NCBI RefSeq assembly: GCF_947260015.1
Contig: NZ_CAMYOM010000006.1
Location: forward strand, 95,990-159,989
Reading direction: 5' to 3'
Length of the DNA stretch: 64,000 nt
From: an uncultured Eudoraea sp.
GTDB lineage: Bacteria; Bacteroidota; Bacteroidia; Flavobacteriales; Flavobacteriaceae
The position numbers and the translations under genes were made by a program. This document shows positions 28,735-37,950 of the stretch, piece by piece; the first letter of the stretch is position 1; each line of letters begins with the position of its first letter. Under the pieces are notes generated by a model. That model saw nothing but the letters and a program-made list of their open reading frames with translations, did no database searches and was not told the DNA's origin.

Positions 28735-30405
28735 ATGATTAGAATCATCGCTATTGCCACCCTTCTTTTTTTTAACGGACATCTTCTTAAAAGCCAATCA
28801 GATCCACCGAAATTGGTTGTGGGTATCGTGATAGATCAAATGAGATTTGATCATCTTTATAAGTATCAGGAGAGGTTTTCTAACGGTGGGTTTAAACGAA
28901 TAATGCGGGAAGGATTTAACTATAAAAATACTCAGTTTAATTATGTCCCCACGGTCACTGCTGCCGGACATGCATCTATATATACAGGAACAACTCCTTC
29001 TACTCATGGAATAATCGGAAATTCGTGGTATCAGCGGAGTACAAAACAGGCCATTACAAATATTGGGGATATGAACGAACTAATCGTTGGAACAACGGCC
29101 GTTAACAGTTATGGTGCTTCTCCAAGAAATCTTCTTACAACTACCATCACTGATCAATTGAGAATGGGCACTAATTTTAGGGCTAAAGTAATAAGTGTTT
29201 CCCTAAAAGACCGTGGTGCTATCTTACCCGGAGGACATGCGGCTAATGCCGCATATTGGCATGACTGGAAATCGAGTCCCGGTTATTTTATAAGCAGCTC
29301 CTATTATATGGATGAATTACCCAATTGGGTTACCAAATTTAATAAATTGGAAAAGTCAGATTCGTATTTAACAGATTCATGGAGCACCTTATACCCAATA
29401 GAATCTTATACTTTGAGTGCGCCGGATGACAATAATTATGAACGTGCCCTTGGAGGTAAAACAAGCCCAACATTTCCATATGATTTTAAAAGCATGCGGG
29501 AACGCTATAGGGAAGTTGGCTCAGAATTTCAATTGATTTGGGTTACACCTGCTGGAAATTCTTTGTTAACAGACTTTGCCATAGAAGCAATTAAAAACGA
29601 AGGTTTAGGAACAGATGATATTACAGATTTTATTAATATAAGTTATACAGTTACTGATATTATTGGGCATACTTTCGGACCTCAATCTGTTGAGTTTGAA
29701 GATGTAATATTAAGATTGGACAGGAATATTGAAAGTTTATTAAAATCTCTGGATGCGACGGTTGGTACAGGAAATTATTTACTGTTTTTAACCTCTGATC
29801 ATGGATCAGTTCCTGTTGCTTCTTATTTAGCAGATAATAAGCTACCTGCCGGACTAGTCAATATACAAAAATATGAGGCTGCTCTACTGAGCCATTTGAA
29901 TTCAAAATATGGCACGAATGAATGGATTGAAAATTTCGATGGGGAATCGGTTTATTTGAACCGGGATCTAATTAAACAAAAGAAATTGTCTCTTAGAGTT
30001 GTACAACAGGAAGCGGCAGATTTTCTGATAACTCTTGAAGACGTGACAGGAGCACTTACCGCATCCAATCTGCAATCAAAAAGTTATGGTTATGGAATGA
30101 ACAAAATGCTTCAAAATGGTTATCATTCCAAAAGATCTGGAGATGTCATTTTGGTGTTTAAACCAGGGTATGTTCAGAATTTGGACCCCAGAATAACCAT
30201 GCAAAAAGTTAAAGGTACTACCCATGGTTCCGGGTATGCATACGATACGCATGTTCCCATGCTATGGTTCGGAAAATCTATTCCTAAGGGTAAATCTGTA
30301 AGAAAAGTATCGGTGATCGATATAGCACCCAGCATTGCACAAAAGCTGAATATAGCATATCCCAGTGGATCAACAGGGGAACCTTTAATAGAACTGTTTG
30401 AGTGA
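28735..30405 (+). CDS. PafA-like alkaline phosphatase / type I phosphodiesterase family protein
   Basis: The 556-residue exported enzyme starts MIRIIAIATLLFFNGHLLKSQ, a signal peptide. It belongs to the alkaline phosphatase superfamily, nearest to the PafA/NPP group. The N-terminal metal Asp is in GIVIDQMRFDHL; the Thr nucleophile lies in VPTVTAAGHASIYTG; TSDHGSVPV and HGSGYAYDTHVPML bring the remaining Asp/His ligands. Members hydrolyse phosphate mono- or diesters in the periplasm. The upstream start at 28675 was rejected because it overlaps the -7 element and would put 20 hydrophilic residues ahead of the signal peptide. Confidence 0.88.
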   Translation: MIRIIAIATLLFFNGHLLKSQSDPPKLVVGIVIDQMRFDHLYKYQERFSNGGFKRIMREGFNYKNTQFNYVPTVTAAGHASIYTGTTPSTHGIIGNSWYQRSTKQAITNIGDMNELIVGTTAVNSYGASPRNLLTTTITDQLRMGTNFRAKVISVSLKDRGAILPGGHAANAAYWHDWKSSPGYFISSSYYMDELPNWVTKFNKLEKSDSYLTDSWSTLYPIESYTLSAPDDNNYERALGGKTSPTFPYDFKSMRERYREVGSEFQLIWVTPAGNSLLTDFAIEAIKNEGLGTDDITDFINISYTVTDIIGHTFGPQSVEFEDVILRLDRNIESLLKSLDATVGTGNYLLFLTSDHGSVPVASYLADNKLPAGLVNIQKYEAALLSHLNSKYGTNEWIENFDGESVYLNRDLIKQKKLSLRVVQQEAADFLITLEDVTGALTASNLQSKSYGYGMNKMLQNGYHSKRSGDVILVFKPGYVQNLDPRITMQKVKGTTHGSGYAYDTHVPMLWFGKSIPKGKSVRKVSVIDIAPSIAQKLNIAYPSGSTGEPLIELFE

Positions 30406-30487
30406 AAAACCTTTAGGTGAAAAAGGCGATAATTATTGGTTCATTCTTTTAAATAAGTCAAAAGAAATAATAATACAGGGCAAAATT

Positions 30488-31549
30488 TTATTCTAATCTT
30501 GCCACATTTAAAATCTCTTTTCTGTACGAGTTGTCATCTTCTAAAACCTCAAAAAAGCCGTTGATGAATTTTCTTGCCTGGGCAAATTCTTTCGGGTCAT
30601 CAAAGCTTGATTCTAATTCATTGATAATCGACAACATTTTGAATTTATTATCCAGAAATTCTTGTCTTACAGATTGAAATATAGCTGGGTCGCGTTTGAA
30701 CCCCCGATATAATCTTTGAGTGACGTCGGTTATACTTAGTTCTTGACCCTGAACCACTGAGACTACTGAATAGCTGGCATCAACCAATCCGGACATATCA
30801 AAATCATAGGGTATAGGCATAATATTACCATCTACAAACAAAAGCTTTTCATTATGCCGATAAGCAGATGAATAATCCGTATTGCCAATCATAAACTGGA
30901 AAAAATCGTTTCTAACGGAACAAACGTCATCCTGTTGTAATGGGTGTATAGACCTTTTAATTTGTTTACCATTACAGCGGTCCGCAACATTATCGATGTC
31001 CTCTATAAAAAACCCTTTCAAGTTATACGACTTTACCTTACTCCCTTTTGGCTCTGTAAAATCTATATCCAACAACCTGACATTATAATGATAAGGGGAG
31101 ATAATTTCATACAACCTATAAGCCATATATTCTCTTAAAACTTTATCGTTAGCACTTTTTGCCATAAAACAAGGAAGTACGAGTTTTAGTTTTTTATTTC
31201 CTTCAAACAAGGTTTCTTGGGTTACCGATTTCTTCATTTTCATTTTCATAGGAAGGAAATAGCAATTATCCCGCCTGTACTTGCCCCTTGCCCTAATTTT
31301 TACTTCCAAATTTTTCATGGATTCATCACCTGTCAAAAATGCAATTTCACTTTCAATATAGGTACTGTCATTCGTTTCTTTCTTTAAAACTTTGTTGGAA
31401 TAATTTAATTTTATGGGTAATGGATCATTATTAAGAAAGAGTTCAGTGACCTGATTATCCTGGTCAGTATTTACTAATTCCTGTGAAAAAGTGGTTCCAA
31501 CAAAAAAAAGATATGTAAAAAGGAATAGAAATATAACTTGCTTATTCAT
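30488..31549 (-). CDS. Exported CotH-kinase-like protein
   Basis: The 353-residue protein has a signal peptide (MNKQVIFLFLFTYLFFVGTTFS). The mature part contains VKIRARGKYRRDNCYFLPMKMKMKK early, later GNTDYSSAYRHNEKLLF, and IPYDFDMSGLVD. That order resembles the spore-coat CotH kinase-like fold, with an N-D pair and a metal-binding Asp-Phe-Asp. The family match is distant, and catalytic activity is uncertain. It converges with the phosphatase gene, about 80 bp apart, with no obvious terminator between them. Confidence 0.6.
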   Translation of the reverse strand: MNKQVIFLFLFTYLFFVGTTFSQELVNTDQDNQVTELFLNNDPLPIKLNYSNKVLKKETNDSTYIESEIAFLTGDESMKNLEVKIRARGKYRRDNCYFLPMKMKMKKSVTQETLFEGNKKLKLVLPCFMAKSANDKVLREYMAYRLYEIISPYHYNVRLLDIDFTEPKGSKVKSYNLKGFFIEDIDNVADRCNGKQIKRSIHPLQQDDVCSVRNDFFQFMIGNTDYSSAYRHNEKLLFVDGNIMPIPYDFDMSGLVDASYSVVSVVQGQELSITDVTQRLYRGFKRDPAIFQSVRQEFLDNKFKMLSIINELESSFDDPKEFAQARKFINGFFEVLEDDNSYRKEILNVARLE

Positions 31550-31640
31550 CAGATTGTAGTTAGCTTTACTCTTATAAGTTAATACATTTTAAGCTATTAG
31601 ACGATATCTTTACATATTAAATTACAGAACAATAGTAGTA

Positions 31641-32333
31641 TTGATTATTTCAATAGTAATTACGTTTCTGGCTTTTAAGTTTAACATAAACTTTTATGTT
31701 GATCTTACGATGTTAAGTATTGCTATTATATTTCCTTTGGTTTTTACTATACGTGGTTCCTTCAGGCGCCGGGAAAAGGCCCTGCAACATTTGAGCAAAT
31801 TCAGAAGTGCTCTAAAGACCGTTCAATATTTTGTGATGAGCAACAAGGAACTCTCTGAAGAGAGTAAAAATGAAATGACTGATATTTTGATTAACATAAG
31901 TGAGCAAACTTTAGATCAACTAAAAAACAATGATAATACCACAAAAGATCTGGATGAAATCATTGATAAGGTGCTAACATTTATCGTCAGTAACGAGCAA
32001 ATTATTTCGAAAAATTTAAAAGACAGAACCTTTCGTTTTATGAAAGATCTGCATGAATCTATTGAGAATTTGCATGCTATTAATACGCACAGGACACCAA
32101 TAAGTTTAAAGGCCTATTGTCTTGTATTCATCTACATCTTCCCGTTAATTTATGCGCCGACCATTATCCATGATGTGGGATTGGAACACAATCAGGGAAT
32201 AACCTATTTTATAGTAATACTTACTGAATTTATACTTATATCTCTTTATAACATCCAGGATCAATTAGAATTTCCGTTTGATGATATTGGTTTGGATGAT
32301 ATCAATCTTGATGCCTTTAGGCTTAACAGGTAG
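31641..32333 (+). CDS. Membrane protein, bestrophin-like C-terminus
   Basis: The protein of about 230 residues has two N-terminal hydrophobic helices (about 1-36), a long charged helical region (about 45-150), two more membrane helices (about 157-175 and 186-203), and an acidic tail QDQLEFPFDDIGLDDINLD. The tail resembles the IxxPFGxDxxDLxL ending of bacterial bestrophin-type channels, but the N-terminal selectivity motif of that family is not visible. The start is uncertain: no ATG precedes the frame, and TTG at 31641 is the first usable codon. A TATCTTTA -7-like element lies at 31605-31612. Confidence 0.55.
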   Translation: MIISIVITFLAFKFNINFYVDLTMLSIAIIFPLVFTIRGSFRRREKALQHLSKFRSALKTVQYFVMSNKELSEESKNEMTDILINISEQTLDQLKNNDNTTKDLDEIIDKVLTFIVSNEQIISKNLKDRTFRFMKDLHESIENLHAINTHRTPISLKAYCLVFIYIFPLIYAPTIIHDVGLEHNQGITYFIVILTEFILISLYNIQDQLEFPFDDIGLDDINLDAFRLNR

Positions 32334-32440
32334 GCAAATTGAGCATAACTACTTATTTCCGGAACGGAAGTTCAAATACTTTTTCATCCACTTACCTATT
32401 ATCCAATATTAATAATAGATATGCATTTAAAAAAAATATT

Positions 32441-33093
32441 CTACAATTGAGAATATGACAAAGGTTTTAAAAATACCCTGTAAATATTTGAAACCGTATT
32501 GGCGTACTCCGGCAGTTTTACTATCCGTTGCCATTCCGGGTTGGGACCAAATTTCGCCCAGTTGACATCACGCTCTGCCATATCTTTAAAAGCAAGTAAA
32601 TAAGTTAGGCAGGGCATTTGTGGACCAGCAATTTTCTCCCCAAAAAAAACGGAGTGAAGGCCCACCTCATCAAAAATACTAAATTCACTTTCATTAAACA
32701 TTTTTACTTTGCGTTGAAACGCATCTTCATTATAGCCCTCATAGGTACAGGAAAGTCTTCCTGCGCAGTATTGTTATATTCTTCAGATGCCTGTAGAAAA
32801 ACCTGATCTTCCCTGAGATCGCTTAATACTTTCTGATAACTATCTAAATCATTATAGGCTATTAATAAATAAATCTTCTTTGGCATGGCATCGCCAATTT
32901 CTTCAAATGCTCCAACATTGTTAATTCCCTGTTTGTTTAAAGCGGGTATCAACGCTTTTTCAAAATAGTCATGTAACACTTTAGCGGGTTTTCCGAACCT
33001 TAACTCATATTCACGGAATTCATAAATTTCTTTTTGGCTGAACCCCAATGTACATACAAAGAGAACAATTCCTAATGCAATTTTTTTTATCAT
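32441..33093 (-). pseudogene. NIPSNAP-family protein gene broken by an internal deletion and frameshift
   Basis: Two adjacent reading frames make up one former gene. The upstream part (32704-33093) encodes a signal peptide and a first NIPSNAP domain beginning KEIYEFREYELRFGKP and running to EYNNTAQEDFP. The downstream part encodes the second NIPSNAP domain (TYEGYNEDAFQRKVKMFNESEF to FLKPLSYSQL) in another frame; it is readable without interruption from about 32750. Intact flavobacterial relatives have both domains in one protein of about 260 residues with a linker of roughly 45 residues. Here the linker is missing and the frame changes at 32741-32755. NIPSNAP proteins have no firmly known biochemical role in bacteria. 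The junction could be a sequencing error only if about 130 bases were also lost. Confidence 0.75.
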
Positions 33094-33126
33094 AATTTGA
33101 ATTTTTAGTTGATTTTATTTTCTGTA

Positions 33127-34008
33127 TTATTGATCCATTTTATAGGCGCTAAGTATATTTTCAATCCGTTTGTTTTCCTCCGGATCTATAATTTTCCTTT
33201 CAGGGTTTGCATCGAGCCATTGCAGGGTTCTTTTTATTCCTTCTGCAAAAGGGATTGTAGCTTTAAAACCCGGTACAAATGTCTTTATTTTTGTATTGTC
33301 AAAAATGACACTCTCAGCCTTATCGGCCAGTAAAGTGCCGGTATATGAAGGTTCTATTTTGCAAATAAAATCTGAAGCAATATGGACCACATTTGCCTTG
33401 CAACCCAGACTATCCGCCAGGATTTCGTAGATGATGTTCCAGCTTAAAATTTCATCTGAGGTAATATGAAAGGCATGGCCTATTGCCTGCGATAATCCCA
33501 ATAATCCCACAAAACCAAGTGCAAAATCATCAGAATGTGTCACGGTCCACAATGATGTCCCGTCTCCATGTACAATTATTTCTTTCCCTTTCAGAATTCG
33601 ATTGGCTGTAGTATATTCTTTAAATCCGCCTATTGCTATGGGAATAACCGTGTCATAAGTCAATGAAGGCCTTACAATTGTTATTGGAAATTCCTCTTCC
33701 CTGTATGCTTTCATTAATCTATCCTCACATTTAATCTTATTGTTGGAGTAATCCCATAAATTATTAAATAGTGGTGTAGACTCCGTTGGTGTAAAGGCAA
33801 TCCAGTTTACCACAACATCCCAATTGTGCCCTTCCAATTCTGATATACTAGCAGGATTACTAATGTCACCCAGAATAGTTTTCACACCCTCTATTTCAAT
33901 TTTATTAATTCCTCTGTTTAGATGGTATAAGGTTATCCCCTTTGAAACAGCCAACCTGCTCGAAGCGCTGCTAATATTACCTGTACCACCAATAAATAAT
34001 ACTTTCAT
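33127..34008 (-). CDS. SDR/NAD-dependent epimerase with internal in-frame deletion
   Basis: The 293-residue protein is an extended short-chain dehydrogenase. The NAD loop GGTGNIS is intact, as are VVVNWIAFTP, the IVRPSLTYD segment and HGDGTSLWTVTHSDDFALGF. Relatives of this subfamily have about 330 residues, with a block of roughly 40 residues after AFTP containing FISSASAYQKP, which carries the catalytic Ser and Tyr. Here AFTP is joined directly to TESTPLFNNLW near 33785-33790, so the catalytic block is absent. The reading frame is open, but the enzyme is probably inactive. A short TACACCA direct repeat flanks the junction. The neighbour at 32441-33093 shows the same type of damage. Confidence 0.75.
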   Translation of the reverse strand: MKVLFIGGTGNISSASSRLAVSKGITLYHLNRGINKIEIEGVKTILGDISNPASISELEGHNWDVVVNWIAFTPTESTPLFNNLWDYSNNKIKCEDRLMKAYREEEFPITIVRPSLTYDTVIPIAIGGFKEYTTANRILKGKEIIVHGDGTSLWTVTHSDDFALGFVGLLGLSQAIGHAFHITSDEILSWNIIYEILADSLGCKANVVHIASDFICKIEPSYTGTLLADKAESVIFDNTKIKTFVPGFKATIPFAEGIKRTLQWLDANPERKIIDPEENKRIENILSAYKMDQ

Positions 34009-34234
34009 ATAAAGTTCTAAAAGAATTACAAAGTACTGAATTATTCAGGAGTTACAATGATACTAATTGCATTTTATCTTATCAAAAATCTACCAGAAGT
34101 GTTGATACGGATGATCGATAAAATTTATTCTAATTTAATCTGATTACACACTTTTCCAATAGGAAATTGTTAACTTGTTATGCATAATCTAAACACTTTG
34201 GTTCATCTTAGTGAAAAACTTAAGCACTCTGTAT

Positions 34235-36028
34235 ATGAATCTTAAAAGAATTATAGCAGAACTTAAAAAACGTAATGTAGTAAAAGAAGCATTAGCGTAT
34301 CTTGTTGTTGCCTGGATGATTCTGCAGGTTGCCTCCACTATTCTTCCCATATTTGATTCTCCTGCCTATGCCATGCGCATTATGGTAATAATACTTCTAA
34401 TTGGTTTTCCGCTTTGGGTGGTATTTTCCTGGATTTATACCATTACTCCAAAAGGCATACACAAAACAGCAAAAAATGAGAGTACTCTACCAGTTAAAAC
34501 AAAAATTCTAATTGGGGAACGTTTGAATAAAATAATAATTATCTCACTGGTAATTGCAGTCATTCTACTATTATACAACCAATATAGGAACCAGCCCTAT
34601 GTTGAACGAGGGATGGCTTTTTCGGAAAATGGACTATCCGGTTCTCTAGCCGTCTTGCCCTTCACTAACAATAAACCAGATCCTGAGAGTGATTATTTGG
34701 GCTTCGCGATAGCGGACCAGATTATAGGCGACTTAAATTATTTACAGAATATAATTGTGCGCTCTTCAAGTTCAGTTAGAAAGTATGATAAACAACTCAT
34801 TGATTATGAAGAAGTAAAAGAATATTTGAATGTAGATTATATTTTAATTGGTAACTATCTCAAAGAAGACGATCGAATGAGACTCAATGTAGAATTGGTT
34901 GATATGGAATCTAATGAGATGTTATGGAGAAGTGAGCCTATTGAAGTTGACTTTAGCAATACTTTTGAATTGCAGGATATTGTCTCGAAAAGGGTATTGA
35001 CAGGTTTGAATATCAAGTTCTCAGAAAAAGAGTTCGACAGGATACAGAAAGATATCTCCAACAATCCCTTGGCTTATGAATATTTTTTGAAAAGTATTTC
35101 TTACCCATTAACTTCTGAGGGCGATTCCCTGGCGTTAGAAATGCTTAAACAATCAATTACTTTAGATTCATTATATGCTCCGGCTCATGCTGAATTTGGA
35201 TTCAGGTCTCAACGCATTGCTCTCTTTGAAATGCAGGATCCGGAAAAATTCATCTACACCGAAAAATATTATTTAAAAGCATTAAACTTAAATCCCGAGT
35301 TATTGTCCGCTATGGGTTATTTGGCAGTTTTGTATACAGAATCAGCAAAAACCGAAGAAGCTGTCAGGATCACTAAAAAAATGATTGAGATTAATCCAAA
35401 TAATGCTTCAGCCAGATTTTCTTTGGGCTATCTCTATCGGTATATAGGAATGATCCACGAATCAGTTGCAGAAATGGAGAAAGCGCTTGAGCTAGATCCA
35501 AAAAACCCAAATTATGGTAGATTGGGTATCTCCTACCTTAATCTGAATGAATTCGACAAAGCTTTTGAAACCTTTGCCATTGCAAAAGAAACTTCTTATG
35601 TGCTTATTTGGCAGGGAATAACCTTGTATAGAAAAGGAGATTTTAAGGAGGCACTCTCCTATTTTGATCAGGCTATCGAAAGACAGGTAGAACCGTATAT
35701 AATTAATAGCTGTATTGTATTTAAGGCGTCTATTGAAGGGGATATGGAAACAGGGCTAAAGGCAGTTAAAACCCTGGAAGATTCAAATATTTTTGACTCT
35801 GAAGGCTGGTATTATTATTCAGTAATGTATTCTATATTGGGTGATCAGGCAGGAGGGTTGAGGTGTTTAAAAAGAGCAGTTGATGGAGGCTATTATAATT
35901 ATCCTTTGTTAAATACAGACCCATTACTTGAAAATCTACGAGGTAGTCCCGAATTTGATATCATTTTAGAGCAAGCAAAAGAGAGACATATTTACTTTAA
36001 GGGGTTATTTTTTGATAAAAATACTTAA
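34235..36028 (+). CDS. Membrane-anchored FlgO-like/TPR protein
   Basis: The protein of about 597 residues starts MNLKRIIAELKKRNVVKEALAYLVVAW, an N-terminus typical of a group of Bacteroidota TPR proteins related to adenylate-cyclase-associated TPR proteins. Hydrophobic segments follow at about 18-35, 44-66 and 99-115. A FlgO-like domain (GSLAVLPFTNNKPDPESDYLGFAIADQIIGDLNYL and the following strands, about 135-270) precedes tetratricopeptide repeats (about 280-560), for instance NPNNASARFSLGYLYRYIG and DPKNPNYGRLGISYLNLNEF. It may be a membrane-tethered scaffold; no catalytic domain is visible. An in-frame GTG at 34211 is possible but less typical. Confidence 0.75.
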   Translation: MNLKRIIAELKKRNVVKEALAYLVVAWMILQVASTILPIFDSPAYAMRIMVIILLIGFPLWVVFSWIYTITPKGIHKTAKNESTLPVKTKILIGERLNKIIIISLVIAVILLLYNQYRNQPYVERGMAFSENGLSGSLAVLPFTNNKPDPESDYLGFAIADQIIGDLNYLQNIIVRSSSSVRKYDKQLIDYEEVKEYLNVDYILIGNYLKEDDRMRLNVELVDMESNEMLWRSEPIEVDFSNTFELQDIVSKRVLTGLNIKFSEKEFDRIQKDISNNPLAYEYFLKSISYPLTSEGDSLALEMLKQSITLDSLYAPAHAEFGFRSQRIALFEMQDPEKFIYTEKYYLKALNLNPELLSAMGYLAVLYTESAKTEEAVRITKKMIEINPNNASARFSLGYLYRYIGMIHESVAEMEKALELDPKNPNYGRLGISYLNLNEFDKAFETFAIAKETSYVLIWQGITLYRKGDFKEALSYFDQAIERQVEPYIINSCIVFKASIEGDMETGLKAVKTLEDSNIFDSEGWYYYSVMYSILGDQAGGLRCLKRAVDGGYYNYPLLNTDPLLENLRGSPEFDIILEQAKERHIYFKGLFFDKNT

Positions 36029-36145
36029 AGTGATATGACTTGAAGTAAAACATAGTTCGTTGCTTCTCTCAAACAAGAGTCATTTGATAAAGTCTAAATG
36101 ATAAATCCTTACCTTAGGTATTTAATAATGAAAGAGGCGCTTTAA

Positions 36146-37879
36146 ATGATAAATTTCGATAGACGAACAAAACAAGTTATACTTCTCCTAATAAAAATTA
36201 AAACATGCCGTCACACTACAAATAGCAATTTTATTTTTAATCTTAACCCTACAACTTCGATTCTTACCTTTCTATTTGTAATCATTGGGTTTACCGGATG
36301 TTCCGGCACTTCGGAGAAAGCCTCAATAGATAACAGACCTAATATATTATTATTGGTAGCCGATGATCTGGGCTATGCAGATCTGGGCTGTTATGGCGGG
36401 GATATTGCAACTCCCAATATCGATGGCCTGGCATCAAGTGGTATCCGTTTCAGCAGGTTTCATACTGCACCAATGTGCGCACCAACAAGGGCGATGCTTT
36501 TAACAGGCAATGATAACCATATTGCAGGAGTAGGAAGGCAGGCATTAAGTACACAGGTTTTTGGCTACGAGGGCTATATAACAAATAGAGTGGCTACAAT
36601 ACCTGCCTTGCTAAGAAAGGATGGCTACCACACTTATATGGCTGGTAAATGGCATCTGGGGAATGACAGGGAGGCCAACCCTCACCATAAAGGTTTTGAA
36701 CACTCGTTTGTTATGCTTGAAGGTGTTGGAAATCATTATAACGGCCAGGGAATATTTAAAGGTATTCCGGTTTCTCATTATACAGAAGATGGTAAACCCA
36801 CTCAATGGCCGGAAGGTTCTTATTCTACTGATCTTTACACCGATAAACTCATCGCATATATTAATCAGAATAAAGATGATAAACGTCCATTTTTTGCCTA
36901 TGCAGCATATACCTCTCCGCATTGGCCACTGCAGGTTGATGAGGCTTATTGGAAAAAGTACGAAGGCAGGTATGATAAAGGCTATGATAAATTAAAAGAA
37001 GAAAGATTGTTAAGTCTTAAAAAGGCAGGGATGATTCCCGAAAATGCGGTCTTACCTCCTACCCATCCTTCAATAAGGCCCTGGAATTCTCTTACGGAGA
37101 ATGAAAAAAAAAGAGAATCACGAAAAATGGAACTCTATTCCGGAATGGTAGATAATCTGGATGTCAATATTGGACGTATTATACAGCATTTAAAAGATAT
37201 CGGAGAGTATGAAAATACCCTGATTATTTTCATGTCGGATAATGGGGCAGCAGGTGAAGACTATTATAATAATCCGGGGATCAGACCTTATATAAATCCT
37301 TATTTTAATAATGACTATGAAACCATGGGTGAAGCAAATTCTTTGATTTCCTACGGTTCCCAATGGGCAGAAGCCGGTTCATCACCCTTCAGATATTACA
37401 AGGAATATGCAACTAACGGTGGTATTATTGCATCCATGATTATGACTGGCCCCATGGTAGAAAAGCAAAATATAATTGAAGATGACTTTCTAACCGTCAT
37501 GGATATTGCTCCTACGCTTTATGACCTGGCCAAAATAAGCTATCCGCCGGAATTTAACGGGAATTCACTATTCCCCTTAAAGGGAAAATCACTTCTGCCA
37601 TTTATTTCCGGAAGAACAAAAACCATACACACAAGCGATTATGTTTTTGGATTGGAGCACAGCGGAAATACGATGCTGAGGAAAGGGCAGTGGAAAATAA
37701 CAAATTTCAGTGATCCATTTAGTTTATCAGCATTTGAACTCTATAATCTCGATGAAGATCTGGGTGAAATGCAGGATTTAAAAAGTACGAACCGCCAAAA
37801 ATACCAGGAAATGTATCAGGAATGGACCAATTTTGCCAGTGAAATACAAGTCCAGTTACCCGGTATTAGCTACGATTAA
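36146..37879 (+). CDS. Type I sulfatase (arylsulfatase), lipoprotein
   Basis: The 577-residue enzyme has the sulfatase signature CAPTR, whose Cys (about 111) is converted to formylglycine, and the metal-binding NILLLVADDLGYADLGCYGG. GKWHLG, SPHWPL and IFMSDNGAAGE complete the active site. A lipobox-like IIGFTGCSG (about 46-54) suggests outer-membrane or periplasmic lipoprotein export; the 40 residues ahead of it are unusually long. A formylglycine-generating enzyme is not in the window. TTTG at 36083-36086, 23 bp, then TACCTTAG at 36110-36117 is a possible promoter. It neighbours an arylsulfotransferase-like gene. Confidence 0.9.
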   Translation: MINFDRRTKQVILLLIKIKTCRHTTNSNFIFNLNPTTSILTFLFVIIGFTGCSGTSEKASIDNRPNILLLVADDLGYADLGCYGGDIATPNIDGLASSGIRFSRFHTAPMCAPTRAMLLTGNDNHIAGVGRQALSTQVFGYEGYITNRVATIPALLRKDGYHTYMAGKWHLGNDREANPHHKGFEHSFVMLEGVGNHYNGQGIFKGIPVSHYTEDGKPTQWPEGSYSTDLYTDKLIAYINQNKDDKRPFFAYAAYTSPHWPLQVDEAYWKKYEGRYDKGYDKLKEERLLSLKKAGMIPENAVLPPTHPSIRPWNSLTENEKKRESRKMELYSGMVDNLDVNIGRIIQHLKDIGEYENTLIIFMSDNGAAGEDYYNNPGIRPYINPYFNNDYETMGEANSLISYGSQWAEAGSSPFRYYKEYATNGGIIASMIMTGPMVEKQNIIEDDFLTVMDIAPTLYDLAKISYPPEFNGNSLFPLKGKSLLPFISGRTKTIHTSDYVFGLEHSGNTMLRKGQWKITNFSDPFSLSAFELYNLDEDLGEMQDLKSTNRQKYQEMYQEWTNFASEIQVQLPGISYD

Positions 37880-37950
37880 ACTTATAAATTACCATCGCGA
37901 TGGATTCCATACTTTGTATAATAAGGAACCAAATTTATTCCCATCATTAA

